Source: Flaccisagitta enflata (lineage: Eukaryota > Chaetognatha > Sagittoidea > Aphragmophora). From it: a DNA stretch of 64,000 bases. The notes beneath the pieces are model-generated. The model worked only from the letters and a program-made list of their open reading frames with translations. It was not told the DNA's origin and did not search any database. A program made the translations under genes and the position numbers. Shown piece by piece: positions 36,601 through 47,991 of the stretch. Within the stretch, counting starts at the first letter, position 1. Every line of letters begins with the position of its first letter. The stretch lies in contig OZ231126.1 of the NCBI GenBank assembly GCA_965153355.1, forward strand, positions 11,346,001 through 11,410,000, given 5' to 3'.

Positions 36601-36749
36601 TCTCCCCTAACTTCCTTTTTCCTTTCTTAATCATAACGACTCTCCATTGCTATAATTAATTCAATTATTCTTCTTTCCATCTGTCATTTCTCAGTTAATC
36701 TATCCTAAACACTCTGTCCCTTTCATACCCAATTTCTTCCCTATTCATT

Positions 36750-38078
36750 TTTGGGCAGCGGCCCCGAAGGGGCCGATGACCTATGCTTTCACACAGGGGA
36801 AATTTTTCCTTCTCCTCCTCCTTCTCCGTCCACCCCCCTTGAAGCTCATATCCTGGCCTTGGGGCCATAATCCTAGTCTAGAGGCCCAGATCCTAGTCTA
36901 GAGGCCCAAATTCTAGCCTCAAGGCCCAAATCCTTGCCTCCAGACTCAAATCCCAACCTTGAGGCTCAAATCCCAGTCTAGAGGCCCATATCCCAGCCTC
37001 GAGGCCCATATCCCAGCCTCGAGGCCCATATCCCAGCCTCGAGGCCCATATCCCAGCCTCGAGGCCCATATCCCAGCCTCGAGGCCCATATCCCAGCCTC
37101 GAGGCCCATATCCCAGCCTCGAGGCCCATATCCCAGCCTCGAGGCCCATATCCCAGCCTCGAGGCCCATATCCCAGCCTCGAGGCCCATATCCCAGCCTC
37201 GAGACCCATATCCCAGCCTCGAGGCCCATATCCCAGCCTCGAGGCCCATATCCCAGCCTCGAGGCCCATATCCCAGCCTCGAGGCCCATATCCCAGCCTC
37301 GAGGCCCATATCCCAGCCTCGAGGCCCATATCCCAGCCTCGAGGCCCATATCCCAGCCTCGAGGCCCATATCCCAGCCTCGAGGCCCATATCGAGGCCCA
37401 TATCCCAGCCCCGAGGCCCATATCCCAGCCTCGAGGCCCATATCCCCAACCTCGGCCCATCCCAGCCTCGAGGCCCATATCCCAGCCTCGAGGCCCATAT
37501 CCTAGCCTCGAGGCCCATATCTCAGCCTTGAGGCCCAATCCAGCCTCGAGGCTCACATCCCAGCCTCAAGGCTCACATCCCAGCCTTGAGGCTCACATCC
37601 CAGCCTAAACCCTCAAATCCAAGCCTCAAGCCTCAAATCCTAGCCTTGAGGCTCAAATCACAGCCTCATGGCTCAAATCACAGCCTAAAGCATCAAATCA
37701 TAGCCACGAGGCTCAAATAAGAGCCTCATGGCTCAAATCACAGCCTAGATACTCAAATCCCAGCCTCGAGGCTTGTATCCCAGCCTCAAGCCTCATATCC
37801 CAGCCTCAAGCCTCAAATACCAGCCTTGAGGCTCAAATCACAGCCTCAAGGCTCAAATCACAGACTTGAGGCTCAAATCACAGATTCGAGGCTCAAATCA
37901 CAGCCTCATGGCTCAAATCACAGCTTTGAGGCTCAAATTCAATCCTAGAGCATCATAACTTACTAAGCATAGGTCATCGGCCCCTTCGGGGCCGCTGCCC
38001 CTCTCACCATCACACATCACATATACTCACATAGGGGCAACGGGTACCGCTGACCATCTAACGCTTTTGCGACTATTT
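36750..38078 (+). mobile_element. Family E foldback element, largest copy
   Basis: The head GGGCAGCGGCCCCGAAGGGG then CCGATGACCTATGC is matched in reverse by GCATAGGTCATCGG and CCCCTTCGGGGCCGCTGCCC near 37967-38000. After the right arm come CATAGGGGCAACGGGTACCG and the terminal hairpin ACGCTTTTGCGACTATTT. The centre (36840-37950) is a 20-base minisatellite. The repeat GAGGCCCATATCCCAG recurs at strict 20-base steps from 36979 to about 37390 with almost no variation, flanked by increasingly diverged units. The 190-200-codon frames across it on both strands are repeat artefacts. Confidence 0.9.
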
Positions 38079-38134
38079 CTCATTTCCTCACTTCCGTCTC
38101 TCCATCCTTCCTGCCTTCCTCTCTTCCTTTTTTT

Positions 38135-38879
38135 GGGCAGCGGCCACGAAGGGGACGAAGTCCTGTAGAACACAGGGGGACTTTCGTTCGTCCGTCCGTC
38201 CGTTCGTCCGTTCGTTAGTCCCCCCCTTCATCAGACCCCTCAGGCCTCAAAGTCAGCCTCTCAGGCCTCAAAACCAGCCTCTCAGGCCTCAGATCTGGCC
38301 CTTCAGGCCTCAGATCTGGCCCTTCAGGCCTCAGATCTGGCCTCTCAGGCCTCAAATCTGGCCTCTCAGGCCTCAAATCTGGCCTCTCAGGCCTCAAATC
38401 TGGCCTCTCAGGCCCCAAATCTGGCCTCTCAGGCCTCAAATCTGGCCTCTCAGGCCTCAAATCTGGCTTCTCAGGCCTCAAATCTGGCTTCTCAGGCCTC
38501 AAACCTGGCCTCTCATGCCTCAAACCTGGCCTCTCATGCTTCATATTAAGCCTCTCAGGCCTCAAATCAGTCCTCTGGCCTTTCAAGCCTTAATCCAGCT
38601 CTCTCAAGCCTTAAGTCAGCCCTCTCAAGCTTCCAATCGGCATTCTCAGGCCTTATATCAGCCTTCTTAGACCTCAGTTTAGGCTCTTGAGTGCCTTCAG
38701 TCAGTCCTCTATAGCATCTCATCCACTTCCTCAGGTAGGACGAACGTAAGTCCCCCTGTGTTCTACAGGACTTCGTCCCCTTCGGGGCCTCTGCCCTGCT
38801 TCCCCTCACTCCAATTCACAATCACTCAAAGCAGGGCAGCGGGTATCGCTTACCACATATTGCCCTTGGGCGACCTGTT
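38135..38879 (+). mobile_element. Family E foldback element
   Basis: The head GGGCAGCGGCCACGAAGGGG then ACGAAGTCCTGTAGAACA, a (GTCC/GTTC)n stretch, a 21-bp minisatellite (CTCAGGCCTCAAATCTGGC type), the inverse arm at about 38737-38800, and the terminal TTGCCCTTGGGCGACCTG hairpin. Arms match each other and the next copy, not the ATGACC subfamily. Confidence 0.85.
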
Positions 38880-38936
38880 TTTCCTTCCTTCCTTTCCACA
38901 ATCCTTCCTTTCTTTCTTCTTTTCCTTTCTTCCTTC

Positions 38937-39669
38937 TTTTGGGCAGAGGCCCCGAAGGGGACGAAGTCCTGTAGAACACAGGGGGACTTTCGTTCGTCCG
39001 TTCGTCCGTTCGTCCGTCCGTCCGTTCGTTAGTCCCCCCCTCACCAGGCCCCTCAGGCCTCAAATCTGGCCTCTGAGACCTCAAATCTGGCCTCTCAGGC
39101 CTCAAATCTGGCCTCTCAAGTTTCAAATCCAGCCTCTCAGGCCTCATATCCAGCCTCTCAGGCCTCAAATCCGGCCTCTCAGGCCTCAAATCCAACCTCT
39201 CAGGCCTCAAACCTGGCCTTTCAGGCCTCAAATTAGGCTTCTCAGGCCTCAAATCCAAATTTTCAGGCCTCAAACCTGGCCTCTCAGGCCTCTCAGGCCT
39301 CAAATTAGGCCTCTCAGGCCTCAATTCATCGCTCTCAGGCTTCAAATCAGTCGTCTGACCTTTCAAGCCTTAATCCAGCTCTCTCAAGCATCAAGTCAGC
39401 CCTCTCAAGCTGATGGCATTCTGAGGCCTTACATCAGCCGTCTTAGACCTCAGTTTAGGGCCTAAACTATAGGCTCTTGAAGGCCTTTAGTAAGCCCTCT
39501 ATAGCAACTCATCCACTTCTTCAGGCAGGACGAACGAAAGTCCCCCTGTGTTCTACAGGACTTCGTCCCCTTCGGGGCCGCTGCCCTGCTTCCCCTCACT
39601 CCAATTCACAATCACTCAAAGCAGGACAATGGGTATCGCTGACCACATATTGCCCTTGGGCGACCTGTT
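38937..39669 (+). mobile_element. Family E foldback element
   Basis: Same subfamily and layout as the copy ending at 38879, 57 bases away. Both have a rare internal run (TTAATCCAGCTCTCTCAAGC near 38588 and 39368), so the two probably arose by one duplication or close relatives inserted nearby. Confidence 0.85.
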
Positions 39670-39690
39670 CTTCCTTCCTTCCTTCCAACG

Positions 39691-40274
39691 TTTTTGGGCA
39701 GCGGCCCCAAAGGGCCGATGTCCTGTAGGACACAGGGGTGAATTTCCATACGTACGTACGTCCGTCCGTCCGTCCCCCCCCCCCCGAAGCTTCTCAAGCC
39801 TCTCAAATCCAGCCTCTCAGGCCTCAAATTTGGCCTCTCAGGCCTCAAATCCAGCCTGCCAGGCCTCAAATCCAGTCTCCCAGGCCTCAAATCCAACCTC
39901 TCAGGCCTCAAATCCAGCCTCTCAGGCCTCAAATCCAGCCTCTTGGGCCTCAAATCCAGCCTCTTGGGCCTCAAATCCAGCCTCTCAGGCCTCAAATCCA
40001 GCCTCTTTGGCCTCAAATCCAGCCTCTTGGGCTTTATATCCAGCCTCTCAGACCTCAAGTTCCCATTGAATAACATGGCAAATTGACAAAAAATTGAAAA
40101 AAATGCAAAATTCCAAAATGTGCCCTCTCAGGACATATGGAAATTCACCCCTGTGTCCTACAGGACATCGGCCCTTTGGGGCCGCTGCCCTGCTCTCACT
40201 CCACTTCTTCAGCTAATCACTCCAAGCAGGGCATCGGGTACCGCTGACCATGTGCGATCCTTGGATGACTTGTT
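39691..40274 (+). mobile_element. Family E foldback element, GATGTCC subfamily
   Basis: The head GGGCAGCGGCCCCAAAGGGC then CGATGTCCTGTAGGACACAG is matched by CTGTGTCCTACAGGACATCG near 40151-40175. There is a CAGGCCTCAAATCCAGCCT 21-bp minisatellite and the terminal GCGATCCTTGGATGACTTG hairpin. An internal ATTGAATAACATGGCAAATT piece is shared with the copies at 55040 and 55418. Confidence 0.85.
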
Positions 40275-40276
40275 CC

Positions 40277-40655
40277 TACCTTCCTGCCTTCTTTCCTACC
40301 TTCTTTCCTTCCTCCCTTCCTCTCCTCATTCCTGCCTTCCATTCTTCCTTCCTTTCTGTTTCCTTTCTTCCCTCCTTTCATTCTTGCCTTATGGCCTCAT
40401 TCCATCGTTTCCTCCTTCCCTTCTTCCTTCCTTCCTTCCTTGCTTCCTTCCTTCCGTCCTTCCTTCCTTTCTTCCTACCTTCCTTCCTCTCGACCTTCTA
40501 TACTTCCTTCCTTCCCTCATTCCTTCCGTTCCATCTACATCAAACATCCCCTCTTTCATTCAATACTTCCCACCTCCCTGTTTCATTCCTTTCTTCCTCC
40601 TTGTCTATCTACCTTCCAGTTTTTCCTTCTTTATCCACTTGCCCTTCCTTCCTTC
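40277..40655. repeat. CCTT-rich polypyrimidine tract
   Basis: About 380 bases of irregular TTCC and TTTCC words between two family E copies. Long open frames here follow the pyrimidine bias. Confidence 0.8.
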
Positions 40656-40666
40656 CTTTTTGGGCA

Positions 40667-41268
40667 GCGGCCCCGAAGGGGTCGATGACCTATGCTTTCA
40701 CACATATGGGGGATTTTCTCCTTCTCCTTCTCCTTCTCCTCCTCCTACTTCCCCCCCCCTCAAATCCCAGTCTCGAGGCCCAAATTCCAGTCTCGAGGCC
40801 CAAATCCCAGTCTTGAGGCCCACATCCCAGCCTCAAGGCCCAAATCCTAGCCTCAAGGCCCAAATCCTAGCCTGGAGGCCCAGATTTCAGTCTTGAGGCC
40901 CAAATCTCAGCCTCAATGTCAAAATCTCCGCCAAGAGGCCAAGATCCACGCCTTGAGGCCCAAATCTCCGCCTCCAGGCTAGGATTTGGGCCTTGAGGCT
41001 AGGATTTGGGCCTTGAGGCTGGGATGTGGGCCTCAAGACTGGGATTTGGGCCTCGAGACTGGAATTTGGGCCTAAAAACTGGGATTTGAGGGGGGAGGGA
41101 CGGAGGAGGAGGAGGAGGAGAAGGAGAAGGAGAAAATCCCCCATATGTGTGAAAGCATAGGTCATCGACCCCTTTGGGGCCGCTGCCCTGCTCCCCCCTC
41201 AACTTCAACCACAACCTACTTAGGCAGGGCACGGGTACCGCTGACCATCTAACACTTTTGCCACTATT
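40667..41268 (+). mobile_element. Family E foldback element with inverted central minisatellite
   Basis: The head GGGCAGCGGCCCCGAAGGGG then TCGATGACCTATGC; the right arm GCATAGGTCATCGACCCC. The central 20-bp repeat flips orientation near 40980 (GAGGCCCAAATC to the left, GATTTGGGCCTTGAGG to the right), making a nearly complete palindrome about 480 bases long. Terminal part AACACTTTTGCCACTATT. Confidence 0.85.
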
Positions 41269-41274
41269 CTTACC

Positions 41275-41940
41275 TCCGCTCTTTTCTTCCTTACCCACAT
41301 GCCCTTCATTCCTTCCTCTTTTCTTACCCCCGCTCATTCCTTCCTTACCCACTTGCCTTTCATTCCTTCTTTTTTCCCTGTATCCGCTCTTTCCTTCCTT
41401 ACCCACTTGCCCTTCCTTCCTTCCTCTTTCCCTATCTCCGCTCTTTCCTTCCTTACCCACTTGCCCTTTCTTCCTTCCTCTTTCCCTACCTCCGCTCTTT
41501 CCTTCCTTACCCACTTGCCCTTCCTTCCTTCCTCTTTCCCTACCTCCACTCTCTCCTTCCATACCCACTTGCCCTTCCTTCCTTCCTCTTTACCTACCTC
41601 CGCTCTTTCCTTCCTTACCCACTTGCCCTTCCTTCCTTCCGCTTTCCCTACCTCCACTCTCTCCTTCCTGACCCACTTGCCCTTCCTTCCTCTTTCCCTA
41701 CCTCCGCTCTTTCCTTCCTTACCCACTTGCCCTTCATTTCTTCCGCTTTCCCTACCTCCGCTCTTTCCTTCCTTACCCACTTGCCCTTCATTCCTTCTTT
41801 TTTCCCTATCTCCGCTCTTTCATTCCTTACCCACTTGCCCTTCATCCCTTCCTCTTTACTTACCTCTGCTCTTTCCTTCCTTACCCACATGCCCTTCATC
41901 CCTTCCTTTTTACTTACCTCCGCTCTTTCCTTCCTTGTCT
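41275..41940. repeat. 54-bp pyrimidine minisatellite
   Basis: About 12 copies of a 54-base unit with the word TTACCCACTTGCCCTTCCTT followed by TCTTTCCCTACCTCCGCTC. As 54 is a multiple of 3, frames of 150-230 codons stay open on both strands. Interchangeable copies and intronic position argue against coding. Confidence 0.88.
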
Positions 41941-42135
41941 TATTTTTTCTCTTTTGCCTTTGATCCGAAGTTCAGTCAATGTCAAATGGAGAGTTAGACT
42001 TCAAAATAAAGCAAGGTCACGTTAGAGACCGTGGTCACTTTAAAGCCTTCTTTTATGTGTATCATTTTAGCTTAAAACAGATGAAAAGACAGCAAAAATG
42101 AGGACAAAATGTTGCATCAATTGATGTGAAAAAAA

Positions 42136-42365
42136 CAAGGCCGTATACACGGCTACCCCAGTCGCGTGCGGGTGGGCAGGGGCCATAATTGAGGTCAGTG
42201 GAACATTTGGGCAAGAGCAACAAGGCCAAAACCCCCATTTACGCCAAAAAAGTAAAGTGTGACGGACGGACCGATGGACGGACGGACGGACGGACGGACC
42301 GACCGACGGACCGATGGACAGACCGTCAAACCGGGGTGGAGAGTCGCGTAGCTCAGGACTAAAAA
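42136..42365 (-). mobile_element. Family A short element
   Basis: On the minus strand: head TAGTCCTGAGCTACGCGACT, a long (GTCC)n with GTCGGTCGG, TTGCTCTTGCCC, the subterminal CACGCGACTGGGGTAGCCG and tail TGTATACGGCCTTG. Confidence 0.8.
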
Positions 42366-43154
42366 CCGCTAAAAGCTGAGTATTCCACTACGCCTGATTT
42401 TTTGATGATCGGAAAAGGGAAGAAGGGCGCAGACAAAAATGCGGATGAACGGACCAACATGATGCAACAGAGTGATGAATCTTCACATTTTAAGCGTTGA
42501 GGGTCCGTGAGTGTTGACCTGACTCACTAATGCTGGCGTACTTTAGTTCATCTGGGGTTCCTCACCGAGAGCCCCACATAGTGGAGTAGGACAGCAGATG
42601 GTCACTGCAAATCCGGACCAAAGTGTGCATTTTTTTTTACATAATCCTCATGATGTATATGAAAGATTCAGAAGGGGTGCCCTCATATACGGGCCCTTCG
42701 GGGGTCCCTAGGGGCCCCCAAAAAAGCCAGTTGAGAAAATTTTTTCAAAAAAGTGTCTTCAAAAGGGGGTCAAAACAATGGAAAATTACCTAATTTGCCT
42801 AGATCCAAAGTCCTGTAGACAAAAATTTTTTTTTGAAAACTTTGAAAATTTTTCGGGTTGGGTACCCTAACATTTGACTAAAAAAATTTTGGAAAAAAAG
42901 TTCTCTGAAAAGGGGGTCAAATCAACTGAAAATGACCTAATTTGCCTAGATACAAAGCCTTGGAGACAACTTTTTTTTTCAAAATAAAAAATGGTCAGGT
43001 AAGTCAATTGATCCACCGTTATCATGGCTGAGCAAAATGCACAGTGGTTTCACCACTTTTATCATGACTGAGTAAAATCGACTCAAACTGATCAGTTTAC
43101 CTTTGACCATCCAAAACTGATCTGGTTTTCTGAACTAGGGAAACTAGAAAAAGG

Positions 43155-43645
43155 GGTGGGGCAATTAGCCACAAGTAGACTAAGTAATCTGCTTTTATCT
43201 TAAAAGAAATAATTTATCCTTTTTTTTCACACATTATAATTAGGTTTTTATTGAGACTTAAGTGAATCATATCTGTAATAAAATGGTCAAAATAAAGACA
43301 CAGTGTACAGAACATCCACAGCAAACACAGCAAACACTTCAATGAATCTTGTCAAACAAAGTTTCTCCAGGTAGCAATACCTCATTCACTAGAAAATGGG
43401 GGGGGGGGGGATTGGGCAATTAGCCCTAAGTAGACTAAGCAATCTGTTTTCCTCTTTTAAAGAAATCATTTATCCTTTTTTTTACACATAATTAGCTTTT
43501 TATTGAGACTTAAGTGGATCATATTTGTGATGAAATGGCCAAAATTAAGATACATTGTACAGCAAATCCACCACAAACACAGCAAACACTTCAATGAATC
43601 TTGTCAAACAAAGTCTCTCCAGGTAGCAACACTTCATTCACTAGC
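43155..43645. repeat. About 245-bp tandem duplication inside the long-TIR element
   Basis: Two copies (about 43155-43405 and 43415-43645) share GGCAATTAGCC, TTTTTATTGAGACTTAAGTG, CAGCAAACACTTCAATGAAT and TCTCCAGGTAGCAA. The second copy runs to the stop end of the pseudogene, so the first is a duplicated 3' flank. Confidence 0.8.
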
Positions 43646-44471
43646 ATCTGTATTCCCTTCAGAGCATTTACATTTGCATAATTTTGTGCATGGTAGATCA
43701 GCAAATTTGCAACTGCACCTTTTTGTACTACAATCTTTTTTGCATCCACATTTTACAAGATCGCGGCAGCTTAGTGCAACTTCAGCAATAGTTATCCAAA
43801 CTGGCTGCCACTGATTTTCCTTCTTTTGCCAACCAAACAAAGAGGCAGAGTGTAATGAACCGTGATCATCAATAGATGTTACCCAAATTCCAGTTTGATA
43901 CACACTTCTTTTTATATGCCGGATAAGTGCATTTTTTGTTGGTGGAAGATTCTCCATGCTTCAATTTTTTTTGCAAAAAATCTCCTTTCTAGCATCAATA
44001 ACTTTAAGCAAAGGTGATGACTTTATGTACATATATATAATAAACCTTTCAAGTGTTTCTACCTCTTTTGAATCATCCTCAATAGACAGAAATGGTTCAA
44101 CTGCCAGATTCGCAAATGTTTCTGTTGCTTCATCAAATGCCTTCCAAGTATTCCAGGCTGTTTTTTTGCCCTTGTTGCGGAATGCAGATGTGGTATCTGA
44201 ACCAGTGAATGCGTGAAAAAAAGAAGAGCTTTAGCTCTAGACTCACCTAGCTGGTTGTACATAGTTCTGATACTAATGTACTGCATGTATTTTCCTGCTC
44301 CATATTCAACCCACACATCATCAACTTGAGCTGCTATTTTAAAGAAAAGTCCAACAAGAATGACAATGACGTCTGAGTCAACTGTTTTTATGCAAATTTT
44401 TTGCATGTTATTTTCAATCAAGTGCTTGAGGTGGAACATCATTCTTGTATCAGCTTCTTCATGGTAGCATT
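43634..44471 (-). pseudogene. Transposon-encoded protein with HEEADTR block and CXC-like Cys cluster, broken
   Basis: Read on the minus strand from about 44471: a segment with HEEADTRMMFHLKHLIEN and KTVDSDVIVILVG, then YMQYISIRTMYNQLG, a block HAFTGSDTTSAFRNKGKKT, ETLERFIIYMYIK, ENLPPTKNALIRHIKR, and a C-terminal Cys-rich stretch (CGCKKDCSTKRCSCKFADLP and CTKLCKCKC) like a CXC/tesmin-type zinc-binding motif. I recognise this arrangement as a protein often found in repeat-rich invertebrate genomes, but its function is not established to my knowledge. Two lesions are visible: a frameshift at a run of seven T (minus strand) near 44216-44222, and an in-frame TGA at 43961-43963. The N-terminal part is missing. 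Confidence 0.75.
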
Positions 44472-44581
44472 ATGGCATGGAGATATCCTGATTAGATCGG
44501 ATTTCAGTACCATTGGTTATGATCACTAATTTTTCCTCAAGAAAGGTGTGACAGCTGACTGCACTTGTGAGGAAAGAAAAT

Positions 44582-44583
44582 AG

Positions 44584-44662
<79 letters not shown>
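44582..44662. repeat. (CT)n microsatellite
   Basis: About 80 bases of CT dinucleotide inside the long-TIR element, directly abutting a family A head. Confidence 0.97.
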
Positions 44663-44666
<4 letters not shown>

Positions 44667-44745
44667 CAAGCGACTCTACATCCCATTTTGTCAGTCTGTT
44701 GGCCTGTCCGTTGGTCCGTCCATTGGTCCATCCATCCGGCACAAA
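44663..44745 (+). mobile_element. Family A short element, head fragment
   Basis: GTGCAAGCGACTCTACATCC, TTTTGTCAGTCTGTTGG and GTCCGTTGGTCCGTCC, ending at a poly-A run of about 20 bases. The left hairpin arm has been replaced by (CT)n and the tail is missing. Confidence 0.65.
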
Positions 44746-45630
44746 AAAAAAAAAAAAAAAAACAACCTAGTTTAAAAAAAAAAATTGTTTCCAGGGCTTT
44801 GTATCTCGGCAAATTAGATCATCTCCAGTTGATTTGACCCCCCTTCAGAGAACTTTTTTTCAAAAAAATTTTCGGATAAATTTTGGGGAACCCGACCCAA
44901 AATTTTTTAAGTTTTTGAAAAAAAATTTTTGTCTATAGGACTTTGGATCTAGGCAAATTAGGCCATTTCTAGGTGATTTGACCCCCCTTTCAGAGAACTT
45001 TTTTTTTTTAATTTTTTTAGTCAAATGGGGTACCCAACCCGAAAATTTTCAAAGTTTTCAAAAAAAAATTTTTTGTCTACAGGACTTTGGATCTAGGCAA
45101 ATTAGGTAATTTCCCAATGTCTTGACCCCCCTTTTGAAGACACTTTTTTGAAAAAAATTTTCTCAACGGGCTTTTTTGGGGGCCCCTAGGGACCCCCGAA
45201 GGGCCCGTATATGAGGGCACCCCTTCTGAATCTTTCATATACATCATGAGGATCATGTAAAAAAAAATTCACACTTTGGTCCGGATTTGCAGTGATCACT
45301 GCATATATCTTGCAGAGCTACCCCACTAACACGCTCAAGAAAGGGCAATCCCACAGCGGCGTCAGGATGGCCGGGATCGCCCCTCCAATAAAGTACTATG
45401 ATAACGTCGAAGGAATTCGCAGCGTGAGGATAACAGAAAATGTTTTCTCGAAATTATTATACAACTGTATAAATCGCATGACTGGAGCTAAGCTATACTC
45501 AGCTACACATCATTGAAGCGATTTATTTTGCTTATTTCAATCATTGTATCTTCTAGTGTTTTTTCAACTTGTTGTAATACTAATGCGAGCACAAAATGAT
45601 TGAGTATTTGAGAATCGTTATGGCTCTAAC

Positions 45631-45756
45631 TAGGGATGTGGAAGCGATTGACCGCTTCCATTTTGGAGGATGGGATAGCTACTAGTATTTGTACTACGAA
45701 ATGGAAGCGGAAGCGGAAGCGGAAGCGGCACTAAAATCGACCGCTTCCACATCCCT
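45631..45756. mobile_element. 126-bp hAT-type MITE
   Basis: The ends TAGGGATGTGGAAGCG and CGCTTCCACATCCCTA form a perfect 16-base inverted repeat. The flanking 8 bases (GCTCTAAC left, GCTCAAAA right) agree at 6 of 8 positions, as expected of an old hAT target duplication. A (GGAAGC)n run lies inside. No coding capacity. Confidence 0.8.
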
Positions 45757-45782
45757 AGCTCAAAATGTGACATCACGTACAT

Positions 45783-45784
<2 letters not shown>

Positions 45785-45853
<69 letters not shown>
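45785..45853. repeat. (CT)n microsatellite
   Basis: About 68 bases of CT dinucleotide. Confidence 0.96.
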
Positions 45854-45859
<6 letters not shown>

Positions 45860-46189
45860 ACACTGATGGACCCACAGATCAACGGACTGAAAATTCATGA
45901 ATGCGACGGAGAACTTGAATCAAACTCAAAGCGTGGCAAAGCTGCTTTTCAGTATGGAAAGTTACTATTATAGCTGTTACAATCGGAGCCGTCGGAGTTG
46001 AATTTCATTGTACTTACGAAAAAAAGGAAACAAGAAATGCAAAAAAGATTCCCTCGGTGGGGTAGGTTTTATTTGTTTTCCATTGTCTATCCACGTAACC
46101 ACCTGTCTGGCCGACTCTAACGAAGAAACGGGAAGGGGGGGGGGACGAGGGGGGTGGTTAATAAACGAGGAACGGAGGGTTCTACTTTC

Positions 46190-46345
46190 ATTAAGCGAAG
46201 CGAGAGTGCTGCACTGTGGACTGAGTTCATTAAAACATGGTATTGACTACAATGACTGAAGCAGGACTGCATTGTGGACTGAGTTCATTAAAACATGGTA
46301 ACGATAGCAATGACTAAGAGAGTGCTGCATTGTGGCTTTAATAGT
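46190..46345. repeat. 65-bp tandem repeat, 2.5 copies
   Basis: Copies share GTGCTGCACTGTGG or GACTGCATTGTGG, CTGAGTTCATTAAAACATGG and CAATGACT. The third is partial. Confidence 0.8.
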
Positions 46346-46594
46346 AGTTAGGTAGCAAATAGTCAAGGACGGAACGAGAGGGCGAGTTGCAAGAGATTGC
46401 AACCCCTTTTCACGACTAAATAACACTGAATGAGCGGGATCAATTTGGGGAACAGAAGGGGCTGTGTTCAATGACTGGGAGGAAACTGCTCTGTAGCGAT
46501 ATTAGTGATATAATTGAGGATCCCCTTCTATGCATCTTAGTTAAACTTCAGACTAGTAATAATGCTAAACGACAATAACACCTCTCGCTTAATC

Positions 46595-46765
46595 CATCCA
46601 AACAGCCAACTTTCCATCCATCCATCCTTCCATCCATCCATCCATCCATCCATCCATCCATCCGACCATCCATCCTTTCATCCATAGATCCATCCATCCA
46701 TCCATCCATCCATTCATCCATCCATCCATCCATCCATCCTTCTATCCATTCATCCTGCCACCCAT
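46595..46765. repeat. (ATCC)n microsatellite
   Basis: About 170 bases of the TCCA/ATCC tetramer with small interruptions. Confidence 0.93.
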
Positions 46766-47184
46766 CAGGCGTGCATTTTTTTCTTTCCTTCCGAGTAACT
46801 TATATTTTCCCCTGGGATTTTCCGACTTCCCAATCCCGTCTAACTTCAAGTTTACCAACCCTAAGTTTTATGGAGATGAATTTGTTTCATCATCAATTAT
46901 CTAATTTGCATAATGCAGTTTTAAGACTGCTGGTTTTTGAAATGACAATCATTCAAACTTTACTCGATTGGAATATAAGTCAAACACTAACACGCTGCTT
47001 AAACTAAATAAACAGATAAAACTTAAGCTTTCCATGTGCAAAAACATCTTACTGGTTTTATTCGTTGTAAAGTTTTGTAAAAAACGGATGCATGCAATAT
47101 GTTTGATGAATCTTTTTTGAAATCATCGTCTTCGGAAATCGGAATTTGACTACTTCTTTCGATCCCAAGGCGCGCTTGTGAATT

Positions 47185-47400
47185 CGCAGGTGCGGCATAG
47201 CACCTCTCCAACCAGCTCTGTGCGTCGGTCAATTAGATGGATGGTCCCGTCCTGTCACGCCCGGGTTGATATTCTCGAAAAGAAGCAAAAATCACAAGAA
47301 ATGATTCAGAAATATGCTAGGATGATTCCCAAATGCGCCATAGCTCCTCTATAAGAGGTTCTGTCCGGCTGTCCATCCGTCAGTCTCGCTTGAATGAAAA
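47185..47400 (+). mobile_element. Two family C/B-like heads, fragmentary
   Basis: AGGTGCGGCATAGCACCTCT near 47190-47209 is a family C-type hairpin with GCGTCGGTC after it. A second head, AAATGCGCCATAGCTCCTCT then ATAAGAGGTTCTGTCCGG, lies near 47331. No matching tails nearby, except a family A-type CGTGTATCCGGCCTTG at 47741-47756. Confidence 0.5.
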
Positions 47401-47494
47401 ATCGCTGAAAATGTTTGAAACCATTTGAAAACTCATTTTGTTCATAATTGATGATACTCGTCATTTCATTCACTAAAATAATCAGCTACGGTTA

Positions 47495-47710
47495 GGTCTT
47501 ATTGAGCTGGGGATAGGGCGGATAGGTCTTGTGATAGGTCGGATAGGTGTTGGGATAGGTCTGAAAGAGCTAGGGATAGGTCTGATAGAGCTCGGAACAG
47601 GTCTGTTAGACGGAATAGATCTGATAGAGCTAGGGATAGGCCTGACAGTGCTCGAGATAGGTCTGATAGAGCTAGGGATAGGTCTGATGGAGCTAGGGAT
47701 AGGTCTAAGA
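47495..47710. repeat. Minisatellite, AGGGATAGGTCTGATAGAGCT type
   Basis: About 11 imperfect copies of a 19-20 base unit with cores GAGCTAGGGATAGG and TCTGATA. It is followed by a family A-like tail. Confidence 0.8.
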
Positions 47711-47878
47711 ATTGATAACGCCCGGCGCACCGTCTTGGCCCGTGTATCCGGCCTTGTTAACTGGCAACTTGGCACTCGAGAATTGAGTACCAATGGCCCT
47801 ATCATCCAAATGACAATCTGTTTATTGTCAAAAGTGTCTGATATTGCATTCAGAAAAGTTGTGCTCCTGGATTAGAGA

Positions 47879-47985
<107 letters not shown>

Positions 47986-47991
47986 CTCTCT

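Larger units (their letters stand above)
42594..45302 (-). mobile_element. Long-TIR DNA element, about 2.7 kb, with a decayed gene
   Basis: The left part (GGTCACTGCAAATCCGGACC, then CATATACGGGCCCTTCGGGG and CTAATTTGCCTAGATCCAAA) is repeated inverted at the right (TTTGGATCTAGGCAAATTAG, CCCCGAAGGGCCCGTATATG, GGTCCGGATTTGCAGTGATC). Pairing extends over about 400 bases and includes a tandem second copy of the CCTAATTTGCC block on both sides. The interior carries the minus-strand pseudogene at 43634-44471, a tandem duplication (43155-43645), and an inserted (CT)n plus family A head (44582-44745). Superfamily not assigned. Confidence 0.8.

Noticed and set aside
36893-37556. 190- to 200-codon frames on both strands (MGLEAGIWASRLGYG-like)
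   Set aside because: They arise from a 20-bp minisatellite read in all three rotations; open on both strands, in a transposon.
41174-41997. Pro/Ser/Leu-rich frame of 232 codons
   Set aside because: 54-bp minisatellite with unit length divisible by 3; intronic and open on both strands.
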